DNA of 64,000 nt from Nocardioides sp. Root1257 (GTDB lineage Bacteria > Actinomycetota > Actinomycetes > Propionibacteriales > Nocardioidaceae): assembly GCF_001425175.1 (NCBI RefSeq), contig NZ_LMDV01000010.1, positions 1-64,000 of the forward strand, written 5' to 3'. Each line of letters begins with the position of its first letter. Positions within the stretch are counted from its first letter, which is position 1. This document shows, piece by piece, positions 15,903 to 24,633 of this stretch. The notes under the pieces are model-generated. The model did no database searches. It saw nothing but the letters and a program-made list of their open reading frames with translations, and was not told the origin of the DNA. The translations under genes were made by a program, and so were the position numbers.

Positions 15903-17023
15903 CGGTCCGCCTCCACGAGTCCACCGAGCGTCGGGTCGAACTTGTCACCCGACGTCCTGCCGTTGGGAGCCGAGCGACCGAGCGCCTGCTTGACGAGGTT
16001 GCACAGCGCGCCGGAGCTGTCGGCCTGGCCGACGACACCGCAGAGGAACGACGACGGGTCACCGGTGACCTGGTTGACGACCTCGCCGAGGTTGGCGTTG
16101 GTGTCGAGCGTGCCGGCCTCCGGGTTGTAGGTCAGGGCCAGGTTGTTGAGCGCGAGCGGCGCCGAGTCGAGGATCTGGTCGAGCTCGGAGCGGCGCTTGA
16201 CCAGGACCTTCGAGACCCGGTTGAGCCCGGAGATGTTGCGACCCAGCGCGTCGCGGTTCTCCTTGACGAAGCTCGAGACCTCGCCGAGGGCGGTCGCGAG
16301 GTTGCGCAGAGCGGTGGACAGCTCGTCGCGCTCACCGGAGAGCATCGTCGACACGTCGGACAGCGAGTCGTTGAACTTGCGGACCGTCTTGTCGTTGGTC
16401 GCCAGGGTGCCGATGAAGCCTTCGAGCTTCCGTGCGGATCCGAAGAGCTCGTCCTTGTTGTCGTCGAGGGTGGCGCTGAGCTTGCTGAAGTTCTTGATGG
16501 TGGTGTTGAACTTCGCGCCCTGGCCGCCGAAGTTGGCCGCCGTGCTCTCCAGGAGGTCGGTGAGCGCGCCCTCCTTGTTGGCGCCGGTCGGGCCGAGCGC
16601 GACGGTCAGGTCATCGATGCTGCTGTAGATCTGGTCGAGCTCGAGCGGGACCGCGGTCCGGTCCACGGAGAGCGTCGCGCCGTCGGCGAGCACCTTCCCG
16701 CCGTCGTACACGGGGGTGAGCTGGACGTAGCGGTCGCCGACGACCGACGGGGCGATGATCACGGCCTTGGCGTCGTCGGGGACCTGGACGTCCGCGTCGT
16801 AGTGCATCGTCACGACGACGTCGGTGCCGGACGGGGTGACCTTGTCGACGGTCCCGACCGGGACGCCGAGGACCCGGACGTCGCTGCCCTCGTAGATCGA
16901 GATCGTCCGCGGGAAGTGGGCGGTCAGCGTCTTGGAGTCGTCGCCGCGGAACATCGTGAACGCGGCCGCGACCAGCAGGAGCACGAGGACGGCGGGGACG
17001 GCGACCCGCTTCAACGTCGCCAT
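15899..17023 (-). CDS. mceD: MceD family substrate-binding subunit
   Basis: A 374-residue Mce subunit. The ATG at 17023 gives a compact N terminus with one membrane anchor (VAVPAVLVLLLVAAAFTMF); an in-frame start 66 bases upstream lies inside mceC and is rejected. The MCE domain follows (SIYEGSDVRVLGVPVGTVDKV, GDRYVQLTPVY), then the helical region (LDDNKDELFGSARKLEGF). It is fourth in the mceABCDEF order, one base after the mceC stop and overlapping mceE by four bases. Confidence 0.88.
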   Translation of the reverse strand: MATLKRVAVPAVLVLLLVAAAFTMFRGDDSKTLTAHFPRTISIYEGSDVRVLGVPVGTVDKVTPSGTDVVVTMHYDADVQVPDDAKAVIIAPSVVGDRYVQLTPVYDGGKVLADGATLSVDRTAVPLELDQIYSSIDDLTVALGPTGANKEGALTDLLESTAANFGGQGAKFNTTIKNFSKLSATLDDNKDELFGSARKLEGFIGTLATNDKTVRKFNDSLSDVSTMLSGERDELSTALRNLATALGEVSSFVKENRDALGRNISGLNRVSKVLVKRRSELDQILDSAPLALNNLALTYNPEAGTLDTNANLGEVVNQVTGDPSSFLCGVVGQADSSGALCNLVKQALGRSAPNGRTSGDKFDPTLGGLVEADR

Positions 17024-17024
17024 C

Positions 17025-17990
17025 TCAGCCACCCACCTTCGGGACGGGCGGCATGTTCTGGATGTAGGTGTCGAACCAGGGACCGCCACCGAGTGTGCTC
17101 GCGAAGACGCGGTAGAACGGCGCCATCAGCCGCAGGCTGTTGTCGAGGTTGTCCTCGTTCTTGTTCAGCACCACCAGCACGTGGTCGAGGTGGTCGAGCG
17201 CCGGCTTGAGGTCGGCACGGCTCTGCCGGATCAGCGTGGTCAGCTCCTCGGAGAGCCCGCTCGTCGACACGAGCAGGTTGTGGACCGCCTCGCGACGGGC
17301 CACCAGGGCGCGGAAGAGGACGTCGGAGTCCTTCATCAGCCCGACGATGTCCTGGTCACGGTCGTCGAGCACGGTCGAGACCCGGTCGAGGTTGGTGAGC
17401 AGGGTGTTGATCTGGTCGTCGCGGGCCGCGATGTTCGAGGAGAGCTGCGAGACGCCGGAGAGGGCGGCACGGAACTCCTCCGGGGTGTTGCGGGTCAGGT
17501 CGGCGAGGGTGCCGAGCGACTTCGCGAGCTGGTCGGTGTCGATCTTCTCGGACGTCTGCGCCAGGCCGGAGAACGCGTCCACCACGTCGTACGGCGAGGT
17601 GGTGCGCTCGACCGGGATCTCGTCTCCCTTCGCGAGCTGACCGGGGCCGGCCGGCTCGAGCGCGAGGTACATCGCGCCCAGCAGCGTCTTCACCTTGATC
17701 GCGGCGTTGGTGTCCTTGCCGAACCCGGAGTCGGTGTCGACCCGGAAGGTGACCTTGACGTGGTCGCCGTCGAGCGCGACCGACTCCACCTTGCCGACGC
17801 GGACGCCGGCGATCCGGACCTCGTCGTTGGCCTTCAGGCCGCCGGACTCCTTGAACGCCGCGTAGTAGGTGTCCCCGCCACCGATGACCGGCAGGTCCTG
17901 GGCCCGGAAGGCCGCCATCACCAGCAGGGCGACGACCGCCAGGCTCACCGCCCCGATGATCACGGGGTTGCGCTCACGGAAGGGCTTCAT
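17025..17990 (-). CDS. mceC: MceC family substrate-binding subunit
   Basis: A 321-residue Mce subunit. The ATG at 17990 has GAGGGG seven bases upstream; a longer frame back to 18065 would overlap mceB and has no ribosome site. It has one N-terminal membrane helix (VIIGAVSLAVVALLVMAAF) and an MCE domain (LKANDEVRIAGVRVGKVESV, LLGAMYLALEP), followed by the coiled domain ending in GGGPWFDTYIQNMPPVP. The 61-bp gap after mceB is the only sizeable gap among the mce genes. Confidence 0.88.
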   Translation of the reverse strand: MKPFRERNPVIIGAVSLAVVALLVMAAFRAQDLPVIGGGDTYYAAFKESGGLKANDEVRIAGVRVGKVESVALDGDHVKVTFRVDTDSGFGKDTNAAIKVKTLLGAMYLALEPAGPGQLAKGDEIPVERTTSPYDVVDAFSGLAQTSEKIDTDQLAKSLGTLADLTRNTPEEFRAALSGVSQLSSNIAARDDQINTLLTNLDRVSTVLDDRDQDIVGLMKDSDVLFRALVARREAVHNLLVSTSGLSEELTTLIRQSRADLKPALDHLDHVLVVLNKNEDNLDNSLRLMAPFYRVFASTLGGGPWFDTYIQNMPPVPKVGG

Positions 17991-18051
17991 CGGGGTCCCC
18001 TCGAAGTTGTTCGGGGGAGCGAAGCGGAGGAGAAGAACTTCGAGGGGTGGT

Positions 18052-19086
18052 TCATCCGAGATCACACCTGTCGCTGCCGGTGCTGTAGTCGACCGGCACG
18101 GACTGACCGCCCGGCAGTCGCACGCGACCCTGGAAGTGGCAGAGGTAGAAGTTGAACCAGGAGCCGTACGTCGCGGTGCGGCCGACCTTGTTGAGCTTGA
18201 TCGGCAGCACCTGGAGGGCCCGGTCGAGCTCGGCCTTCCCGTTGTCGAGGTTGCCGGAGAGCCGGCGCAGCTGCTTGATGTCGCTGACGAACGGCTCGCG
18301 GATGCCGGACACGAGGCCCGCGGTCTGGACGGACAGCTCGGAGATGTCGTCGAGCGAGCCGAGGATCGCCTTCCGGTCGTCCTTGAGCCCGCCCACGAAC
18401 GTGCGGAAGGTCGTGATCAGCTGGCTGAGCTGGTCGTCGCGGTTGCCGATGTGGTCGAGCACCGAGTTGAGGTTGTCGATCAGCTCGCCGATCACCTGGT
18501 CGCGCCCGGCGAGCGTCGAGGTCACCGAGGCGGTGTGGGAGAGCAGCCCCTCGAGGGTGCCGCCCTCGCCCTGGAAGACCTGGATGATCTCGTAGGAGAG
18601 CTGGTTGATGTCGGCCGGCGACAGCGCCTGGAAGAGCGGCTTGAAGCCGTTGAAGAGGACCGTCAGGTCGAGTGCGGGCGACGTCTGCGCGACCGGGATG
18701 GTGTCGCCGGGCTTCAGCTCGCCGGTGTCCCCGATCTCGTCGGACAGGGAGATGTAGCGCTGGCCGACCAGGTTGCGGTAGCGGATCGACGCGTGGGTCG
18801 CCTTGCTGAGCGTCTGGTCGTCCTCGACGCTGAAGGTGACCCGCGCCCGGGTGCGATCGACGACGTCGACGCTCTTGACCGTCCCGACCTTGACGCCGGC
18901 GATCCGGATGTCGTCGCCCTTGACGACACCGGTGGCGTCGACGAAGACGGCGCGGTAGTCGTGCTTCGGCGAGAACGAGATGTTGCCGATGAGCACCACG
19001 AGGACCGAGGTCGCGAGGGTCGTCACGACGATGAAGATGATCAGCTTCACCAGGTCGGAGGTGGTACGGCGGTCGAGGAGCTTCAT
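18052..19086 (-). CDS. mceB: MceB family substrate-binding subunit
   Basis: A 344-residue Mce subunit from the ATG at 19086, which overlaps the mceA stop by four bases. It has an N-terminal membrane anchor (LVKLIIFIVVTTLATSVLVV), an MCE domain (VVKGDDIRIAGVKVGTVKSV, LVGQRYISLSDE) and a helical domain. The end (SWFNFYLCHFQGRV) is the conserved MceB C-terminal signature. Second subunit of the hexameric lipid-transfer tube. Confidence 0.9.
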   Translation of the reverse strand: MKLLDRRTTSDLVKLIIFIVVTTLATSVLVVLIGNISFSPKHDYRAVFVDATGVVKGDDIRIAGVKVGTVKSVDVVDRTRARVTFSVEDDQTLSKATHASIRYRNLVGQRYISLSDEIGDTGELKPGDTIPVAQTSPALDLTVLFNGFKPLFQALSPADINQLSYEIIQVFQGEGGTLEGLLSHTASVTSTLAGRDQVIGELIDNLNSVLDHIGNRDDQLSQLITTFRTFVGGLKDDRKAILGSLDDISELSVQTAGLVSGIREPFVSDIKQLRRLSGNLDNGKAELDRALQVLPIKLNKVGRTATYGSWFNFYLCHFQGRVRLPGGQSVPVDYSTGSDRCDLG

Positions 19087-20393
19087 CGCAGCGACACCTC
19101 GGCTCCCCGGGCCATCGGACCGACCAGCAGCACGCCGAGGTCGGGCACGTCGGCGGAGGTGACGCCGAGCGCCGGGGCGAGCAGCGAGCGCAGCAGGGCG
19201 GTCTCCTCCGGGCTCCCGGGCACGCTGGTCCGGAAGTTGGCGTTGGGGGCCACCCGGCTGGTGCCCTTGCCGGTCGGCTCGTCGACGCCGTCGTCGAAGT
19301 TCGGCTGGTGCCGCACCGGGTTGGACTGGTTCCACGGCGGGTTCGGCAGGTGCAGGCAGCTCGGCCCACGGTCCTCCCCGAAGTGCGGGGTGTCGTTGGC
19401 GTCGTAGGGCCGGGGCTGGTGCGGCAGCGTCTCGAGGACGATGTGCAGGGTGAAGCCGCGGAACGCCTCGGCCTGGAGCTTGCCGGCGTTCACGATGCCG
19501 CGCGTGAGGCAGTTGTACTCGGGCGCGTACTTCGCGAAGACGCGCAGCTGCTCCTGGCCGACCTCGCTGAGCCGGATCAGGTTGTCGCCGTTCTCGTCGA
19601 GGAAGTCGGTGGCGGTGTCGGAGAACGCGGACACGTCCTGGAAGAGCGCGTGCAGCTTCTGCTCGCGGCCCTCGAGGGTGCCGGTGGTCAGCACGGTGTC
19701 GTCGAGGATCTGCGCGATCTGCGGCATCACCTCGGCGTAGTTGTCGGACACCTGGGAGGTGAGCCGGAGGTCCTCGATCAGTGCCGGGATCTGGGGGTTG
19801 ATCTTCTTCAGGTAGCCGTCGAGCGTCTCGATGTTCTGGCCGAGCTGGTCACCGCGGCCGTCGAGCGCGGTCGAGAGCGCGTTGAGGGTCTGGTTGAGCG
19901 CAGCGGGCTGGACGGTGCGCAGCAGCGGGTAGAGGTCGGAGAGCACCTGCTCGACCTCGGTGGAGACCACCGTCCGCTTGATGGTGGCGCCGGCCTCGAT
20001 GTGGTCGGAGTCCGGCTTGTCGGGCACCACCAGCGAGACGTACTTCTCGCCGAACAGCGTCTTCGGCACGATCGACCCGGTCACGTCTGCGGGGATCGTG
20101 TCGAGCTCGCTGGGGAAGATCCCGAGCGTGACGTTGGCACCGTCGCCGGCGCCGTTGGCCTCGAAGCCGAGGACCTCGCCGACGATGACGCCGCGGATCT
20201 TCACGTCCGCGCGGTCGGGCAGCTGCAGGCCGATCGTCGAGGTCTGCAGCGTCACCTCGTCGTAGTCGGTGAACTTCTTCGTGAAGATCGCGAAGGTGAG
20301 GTAGACGCCCCCGACGACCATCGCCAGGAAGACGATGCCCATCACCTTGGGAGCAGCCGAGCTGCCGAGCGTGCTGCGAGCCATCCGCGTCAC
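19083..20393 (-). CDS. mceA: MceA family substrate-binding subunit
   Basis: A 436-residue Mce subunit. The GTG at 20393 overlaps the yrbEB stop by four bases like most junctions in this operon; an ATG nine bases later (20384) is the alternative. It has a membrane anchor (VMGIVFLAMVVGGVYLTFAIF) and an MCE domain (LPDRADVKIRGVIVGEVLG, FGEKYVSLVVP). The helical region carries the MceA-type TRGIVNAG/FRGFTLHI segment, and the Pro-rich tail contains CLHLPNPPWNQSNP. First of the six tube subunits. Confidence 0.88.
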   Translation of the reverse strand: MTRMARSTLGSSAAPKVMGIVFLAMVVGGVYLTFAIFTKKFTDYDEVTLQTSTIGLQLPDRADVKIRGVIVGEVLGFEANGAGDGANVTLGIFPSELDTIPADVTGSIVPKTLFGEKYVSLVVPDKPDSDHIEAGATIKRTVVSTEVEQVLSDLYPLLRTVQPAALNQTLNALSTALDGRGDQLGQNIETLDGYLKKINPQIPALIEDLRLTSQVSDNYAEVMPQIAQILDDTVLTTGTLEGREQKLHALFQDVSAFSDTATDFLDENGDNLIRLSEVGQEQLRVFAKYAPEYNCLTRGIVNAGKLQAEAFRGFTLHIVLETLPHQPRPYDANDTPHFGEDRGPSCLHLPNPPWNQSNPVRHQPNFDDGVDEPTGKGTSRVAPNANFRTSVPGSPEETALLRSLLAPALGVTSADVPDLGVLLVGPMARGAEVSLR

Positions 20394-21217
20394 CCACCGA
20401 TCCGGACGGTGGTGGACGCGCCCCAGATCGCCATCGACAGGAAGAGGTCGATGACGTTGATCGCCACGATGCTCGTGCGGACGGCGCGACCCACCGCGAC
20501 GCCCACGCCCGCGGGGCCGCCGGAGGCGTTGTAGCCGTAGTAGCAGTGGATCAGGATGACGGTGACGGCGAAGACCAGGACCTTGCCGAAGGACCACAGC
20601 ACGTCGCCGGGCGGCAGGAACTGGTTGAAGTAGTGGTCGTAGGTGCCGGTGCTCTGCCCGAAGAACTGGGTGACGGTCAGCCGGGTCGCGAAGTACGACG
20701 ACAGCAGGCCGACCACGTAGAGCGGGACGATCGCGATCAGCCCGCCGATGATCCGGGTGGTCACCAGGAACGGCAGCGACGGGATCGCCATCACCTCGAG
20801 CGCGTCGATCTCCTCGGAGATCCGCATCGCGCCGAGCTGGGCGGTGAAGCCGCAGCCGACGGTGGCGGCCAGCGCGATGCCGGCGACCAGGGGAGCGATC
20901 TCGCGGGTGTTGAAGTAGGCCGACACGAAGCCGGAGAACGCCGACGTGCCGAGCTGGTTGAGCGCGGCGTACCCCTGCAGCCCCACCTCGGTGCCGGTGA
21001 AGAAGCACATCGCGGTGATGACGCCGACGGTGCCGCCGATCACGGCCAGCGCGCCCGAGCCGAGGGTGACCTCGGCCAGGATGCGCAGGATCTCCTTCTT
21101 GTAGCGCCGCAGCGTGCGCGGGGTCCAGGCCAGCGCCCGGACGAAGAACAGGAGCTCCGCCCCGAGGTTGTCGAGGAACTTGGCCGGTCGGTCGTAGACC
21201 GCCTTGATGTTCGCCAT
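20390..21217 (-). CDS. yrbEB: YrbE/MlaE family ABC permease B
   Basis: A 275-residue MlaE-type permease with about five or six membrane segments and the conserved EEIDALEVMAIPSLPFLVTTR loop that contacts the ATPase. It forms the transmembrane channel of the Mce lipid importer together with the YrbEA partner upstream. The ATG at 21217 lies five bases after the yrbEA stop. The C terminus (STTVRIGG) is also typical. Confidence 0.9.
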   Translation of the reverse strand: MANIKAVYDRPAKFLDNLGAELLFFVRALAWTPRTLRRYKKEILRILAEVTLGSGALAVIGGTVGVITAMCFFTGTEVGLQGYAALNQLGTSAFSGFVSAYFNTREIAPLVAGIALAATVGCGFTAQLGAMRISEEIDALEVMAIPSLPFLVTTRIIGGLIAIVPLYVVGLLSSYFATRLTVTQFFGQSTGTYDHYFNQFLPPGDVLWSFGKVLVFAVTVILIHCYYGYNASGGPAGVGVAVGRAVRTSIVAINVIDLFLSMAIWGASTTVRIGG

Positions 21218-21222
21218 CGCCG

Positions 21223-22008
21223 TCAGCCGGTCTTCGGTGGGACGAGCTGGAAGTAGATCGCGCTCATCACGAAGTTGACGATGAAGAGGAGCATGAAGGT
21301 GACGACGACGGACTCGTTGACGGCGTCGCCGACGCCCTTCGGGCCGCCCTTCGCGTTCATGCCCTTGTAGCAGGCGACGATCGCGGCGATCAGGCCGAAG
21401 ACCAGCGCCTTGAGCATGCCCTGCCACAGGTCGGGCAGCTGCGCGAGCGCGGTGAAGCTCGCGATGTAGGAGCCGGGCGTGCCGTCCTGGAGCACCACGT
21501 TGAAGACGTAGCCACCGGAGACGCCGACGACGCTGACCAGGCCGTTGAGGAAGAACGCGACCAGCATGCAGGCGAGCACGCGGGGCACGACCAGGCGCTG
21601 GATCGGGTCGATCCCGAGCACCATCATCGCGTCGAGCTCCTCGCGGATCTTGCGCGCGCCGAGGTCGGCCGCGATGGCCGACCCCGCTGCGCCCGCGATC
21701 AGCAGCGACGTGGCGATCGGACCCGCCTCGCGGACCACGGCGAGCACGGCCGCCGAGCCGGTGAAGGACTGCGCACCGAACTGCTTGATGAGTCCGCCGA
21801 CCTGGAGCGCGATCACCGCGCCGAACGGGATGGCGACCAGCGCGGTGGGGATGATCGTGACCGAGGCGATGAACCAGGCCTGCTGGATGAACTCGCGCGT
21901 CTGGAACGGGCGCCGGAAGAGCCCCCGCGCGACGTCGAGACCGAAGGCGAAGAGGTTGCCGGCGGTCCCGATCGGCGCCAGGGCACGCTGGGCGGTGGAC
22001 GAGGACAT
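21223..22008 (-). CDS. yrbEA: YrbE/MlaE family ABC permease A
   Basis: A 261-residue MlaE-type permease. It shows the family core VVREAGPIATSLLIAGAAG, the coupling loop REELDAMMVLGIDPIQRLVVPR and several hydrophobic segments. It pairs with YrbEB as the inner-membrane half of the Mce transporter and lies 15 bp after the mceG stop on the same strand. Confidence 0.9.
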   Translation of the reverse strand: MSSSTAQRALAPIGTAGNLFAFGLDVARGLFRRPFQTREFIQQAWFIASVTIIPTALVAIPFGAVIALQVGGLIKQFGAQSFTGSAAVLAVVREAGPIATSLLIAGAAGSAIAADLGARKIREELDAMMVLGIDPIQRLVVPRVLACMLVAFFLNGLVSVVGVSGGYVFNVVLQDGTPGSYIASFTALAQLPDLWQGMLKALVFGLIAAIVACYKGMNAKGGPKGVGDAVNESVVVTFMLLFIVNFVMSAIYFQLVPPKTG

Positions 22009-22023
22009 CAGGACACGCTTCCG

Positions 22024-22977
22024 TCAGCCACCGGTGACCATGGACATGTTCTCCTGGAACGAGCCAGGAGGCGGCGTGACGCCGTTGTCGCGACACCATG
22101 CGCCGGGCTCGCGCTGGCTGCGCCGCGGGATGCCGTTGGAGGGTTCGAGCTGGAGCGGGATCGGCGGCAGCGGCGGCATGTCGAGGTCCTTCTCGGCCTC
22201 GAGCTCGTCGGCGTCCTTCTCCTCGGACATGCCGATCGGGCCGACGGTCTGCGCGTTGAGGAACTGGCGCACGACCGGCTCCTCGGACGAGAGCAGCATC
22301 TCGCGCGGACCGAACATCGCCAGGTGCCGGTGGTAGAGCAGCCCGATGTTGTCGGGGACCGTGCGGGCCGTGTTGATGTCGTGGGTGACGATCAGGAACG
22401 TCGCGTCGATCTGCGCGTTCAGGTCGATGAAGAGCTGGTTGATGAACGACGTGCGCACCGGGTCGAGGCCGGAGTCGGGCTCGTCGATCAGCAGGATCTC
22501 GGGGTCCAGGACCAAGGCCCGGGCGAGGCCGGCACGCTTGCGCATGCCGCCGGAGATCTCACCGGGGAGCTTGTCCTCGGCGCCCACCAGGCCGACCAGG
22601 TCCATCTTCTCCATGACGACGTCACGGATCTCGGACTCGGACTTCTTGGTGTGCTCGCGGAGCGGGAAGGCGACGTTGTCGAAGAGGTTCATCGAGCCGA
22701 ACATCGCGCCGTCCTGGAACAGCACGCCGAAGAGCTTGCGGATCTCGTACAGGTCCTTCTCGGAGCAGCTCGCGATGTCGGTGCCCTCGATGAGGATCGA
22801 GCCCTCGTCGGGCTTGAGCAGTCCGATCAGCGCCTTGAGGAAGACGGACTTGCCGGTGCCGGACGGACCGAGCATCACGGACACCTCGCCCGCGGGGATC
22901 GTCAGCGTGACATTGCCCCAGATCAGCTGCTTGCCGAACGACTTGCTGAGGTTGTCGACCTTGATCTCTACACCCAT
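22024..22977 (-). CDS. mkl: MceG/Mkl-type ATPase of the Mce transporter
   Basis: A 317-residue ABC ATPase. Walker A is GPSGTGKS (residues 37-44), the signature is ISGGMRKRAGLARAL at about 141-155, Walker B is ILLIDEPDSGLD at about 160-171 and the switch His is in IVTHDI. A C-terminal extension of about 80 residues (Glu/Asp, then Pro/Leu-rich) follows the core, as in mycobacterial MceG. It energises lipid import through YrbEAB-MceA-F. In mycobacteria one mkl serves several unlinked mce operons; here it heads the operon. GAGGGACAGGA is the ribosome site. Confidence 0.9.
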   Translation of the reverse strand: MGVEIKVDNLSKSFGKQLIWGNVTLTIPAGEVSVMLGPSGTGKSVFLKALIGLLKPDEGSILIEGTDIASCSEKDLYEIRKLFGVLFQDGAMFGSMNLFDNVAFPLREHTKKSESEIRDVVMEKMDLVGLVGAEDKLPGEISGGMRKRAGLARALVLDPEILLIDEPDSGLDPVRTSFINQLFIDLNAQIDATFLIVTHDINTARTVPDNIGLLYHRHLAMFGPREMLLSSEEPVVRQFLNAQTVGPIGMSEEKDADELEAEKDLDMPPLPPIPLQLEPSNGIPRRSQREPGAWCRDNGVTPPPGSFQENMSMVTGG

Positions 22978-23170
22978 GAGCGTCCTGTCCCTCCTCTGTC
23001 ACTGCACGCGCCACGGCGCGTTCGGACCGGTCCCCATCTCCCCTGACCCGTACCAACGGGTAGCCACCGGCGAAGTTACGCGCGAGTTTCCTTCCCGCTG
23101 TGACGGCGGCTACACCTCCCGGACGGGAAGGTCTGGACCGTTTTCGCGGCCACCGCCCTGGAAATGGCAC
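22978..23170 (-). promoter_or_regulatory. Upstream region of the mkl-mce operon
   Basis: About 190 bases between the rplL terminator and mkl hold no gene. A TAACTT hexamer on the minus strand could serve as a -10 box, but no good -35 pairs with it. A 6-4-6 inverted repeat (ACCCGT-ACCA-ACGGGT, 23046-23061) could be an operator. Whether the operon has its own promoter or depends on read-through from rplJL is not settled by the sequence. Confidence 0.35.
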
Positions 23171-23202
23171 GAGGGGCGGCCACCTTCCGGTGACCGCCCC
23201 TC
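23171..23202 (-). terminator. rplL terminator
   Basis: A 14-bp GC-rich stem with one mismatch and a TTCC/GGAA tetraloop lies 26 bases after the rplL stop. It separates the ribosomal protein transcript from mkl-mce. The downstream tract on the minus strand (GTGCCATTTCC) is only mildly T-rich. Confidence 0.75.
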
Positions 23203-23227
23203 GTTGGGTGCAGCTAGGACAACAACG

Positions 23228-23623
23228 TCACTTGACGGTGACGGTGGCGCCGGCGGCCTCGAGGGCCTCCTTCGCCTTGTCGGCGGCAGCCTTGTCGACC
23301 TTCTCGAGGATCGCCTTGGGAGCGGCCTCAACGAGGTCCTTGGCCTCCTTCAGACCGAGCGAGGTGAGGCCGCGCACCTCCTTGATGACGTTGATCTTCT
23401 TGTCGCCGGCCGACTCCAGGATGACGTCGAACTCGTCCTGGTCGGCGGCAGCGTCAGCGGCGCCGCCAGCGGCACCGCCGGCGGCCGGAGCGGCAGCAAC
23501 GGCGACGGGGGCAGCAGCGGTGACGCCGAAGGTCTCCTCGAACTGCTTCACGAACTCGCTGAGCTCGATGAGGGTCATTTCCTTGAACGCGTCGAGCAGC
23601 TCGTCGGTGGTGAGCTTCGCCAT
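23228..23623 (-). CDS. rplL: Ribosomal protein L7/L12
   Basis: A 131-residue stalk protein of the 50S subunit. It has the N-terminal dimerisation domain (KLTTDELLDAFKEMTLIEL), an Ala/Gly-rich hinge (about 45-65) and the factor-binding C-terminal domain (KINVIKEVRGLTSLGLKEAK). The ATG at 23623 is used rather than an in-frame start 18 bases upstream because GGAAGGAA precedes it at good spacing and homologs begin MAKL. It is co-transcribed with rplJ. Confidence 0.97.
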   Translation of the reverse strand: MAKLTTDELLDAFKEMTLIELSEFVKQFEETFGVTAAAPVAVAAAPAAGGAAGGAADAAADQDEFDVILESAGDKKINVIKEVRGLTSLGLKEAKDLVEAAPKAILEKVDKAAADKAKEALEAAGATVTVK

Positions 23624-23713
23624 GGTGGCGTTTCCTTCCATTCGGTGGCCCGGGCGGCGAGGTGGCCGTCCGGACCGGGTTTCAGGTGGTGTGTACCGAG
23701 CTGATCCGGAGGA

Positions 23714-24406
23714 TCAGGACTCGGTGGCTTCGCCCTCGTCGGAGGCCTCGGCGGCGGGGGCGTCGGCCTCCGCAGCAGGGGCCTCGTCAGCGGGGGTCTC
23801 GGTCTCGGCGGCCGCCTCGGGGGCGGTCTCCTCGGCCGGGGCCTCCTCGGCGGCGGCTGGCGTGCCAGCACCACCTGCGAGGATCGAGGGGTCCTGCTCG
23901 GCCTTCGCCTGGAGCGCACCCGCGAGACGGGCGGCCTGGGCGAGAGGAGCGTTGAGCAGGTAGACGGCCTGGCTGAGCGACGCGAGCATCGCGCCGGCCA
24001 GCTTGCCCATCAGCACCTCACGCGACTCGAGGTCCGCCAGCTTGGCGATCTCGGAGGCGTCGAGGGGCTTGCCGTCCAGGACGCCACCCTTGATGACAAG
24101 GGTGGGGTTGGCCTTGGCAAAGTCACGCAGACCCTTGGCGGCCTCGACCACGTCGCCGTTGATGAAGGCGATGGCGGTCGGGCCGTTCAGGAGGTCGTCC
24201 ACGCCAGAGATGCCGGCCTCGGAGGCCGCGATCTTGGCGAGCGTGTTCTTGACCACGGCGTAGCTGGCGTTCTCGCCGAGGGAGCGCCGCAGGTCCTGCA
24301 GCTGCTTCACGGTGAGACCGCGGTACTCGGTCAGCACAGCACCGGCGGAGTCGTTGAACGAGTCAACGATCTCCGCGACGGCTGCCTGCTTGTCTGCCCG
24401 CGCCAT
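23714..24406 (-). CDS. rplJ: Ribosomal protein L10
   Basis: A 230-residue stalk base protein that anchors L7/L12 dimers to 23S rRNA. The L10 domain (MARADKQAAVAEIVDSF... TVKQLQDLRRSLG) is followed by an acidic Ala/Glu/Pro tail of about 50 residues (about 180-230), which makes it longer than the usual ~170-180 residues. The start has a strong GGAAGGAG site. A long leader with L10-binding features precedes it, so autoregulation of rplJL by L10(L12)4 is expected. Confidence 0.97.
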   Translation of the reverse strand: MARADKQAAVAEIVDSFNDSAGAVLTEYRGLTVKQLQDLRRSLGENASYAVVKNTLAKIAASEAGISGVDDLLNGPTAIAFINGDVVEAAKGLRDFAKANPTLVIKGGVLDGKPLDASEIAKLADLESREVLMGKLAGAMLASLSQAVYLLNAPLAQAARLAGALQAKAEQDPSILAGGAGTPAAAEEAPAEETAPEAAAETETPADEAPAAEADAPAAEASDEGEATES

Positions 24407-24597
24407 GGGTCTCCTTCCGGTGGTAGACCCCGGCGTCCCGGTCCCGGAAAGACGAACGCCCCGAGCGCAAGGCTCAGGGCGTGGAATTCGCGGTTGTCCC
24501 GCTGTTCTTGCTCTGTCCCCTGCGCAGGCCGTCCGCTTCGCGAACCCTTCGGTCACCCTGTAGTGCACAGGACGACAACCGGCGGTCTTTGGTTTCA
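24407..24597 (-). promoter_or_regulatory. L10 leader (autoregulatory rplJL 5' UTR)
   Basis: The predicted 190-base leader of rplJL. Its start carries CCAAAGACCGCCGGTTGTCG and its middle ACGGCCTGCGCAGGGG, the conserved strands of the bacterial L10 leader. Near the end is a hairpin (24456-24480: CGCCCTGAGC... GCTCGGGGCG with one mismatch) followed by TTCGTCTTTCC, which looks like an intrinsic attenuator. Binding of L10-L12 is known to control such leaders; the exact fold here is inferred. Confidence 0.8.
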
Positions 24598-24603
24598 GGA
24601 GGA

Positions 24604-24633
24604 ACAGTACGGCGCGCCCGCGGGTCAGGACAA
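24604..24633 (-). promoter_or_regulatory. rplJL promoter
   Basis: On the minus strand TTGTCC (24633-24628) and TACTGT (24609-24604) are 18 bp apart. The predicted transcript starts near 24597, at the beginning of the L10 leader. The -35 box overlaps the last codons of the D-hydroxyacid dehydrogenase gene upstream. Confidence 0.65.

Noticed and set aside
17991..18065. mceC start at the ATG at 18065
   Set aside because: It would overlap mceB and bring a non-membrane leader; the ATG at 17990 has a good ribosome site and a normal Mce anchor.
19087..19335. Longer mceB reading upstream into mceA
   Set aside because: The extra residues are Arg/Pro/Gly-rich antisense-like translation of mceA in another frame; the ATG at 19086 overlaps the mceA stop in the usual way.
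23046..23061. ACCCGT-ACCA-ACGGGT inverted repeat as a proven mce operator
   Set aside because: Six-base arms are expected by chance in a region this GC-rich and no regulator gene is adjacent; kept only as a note in the upstream region.
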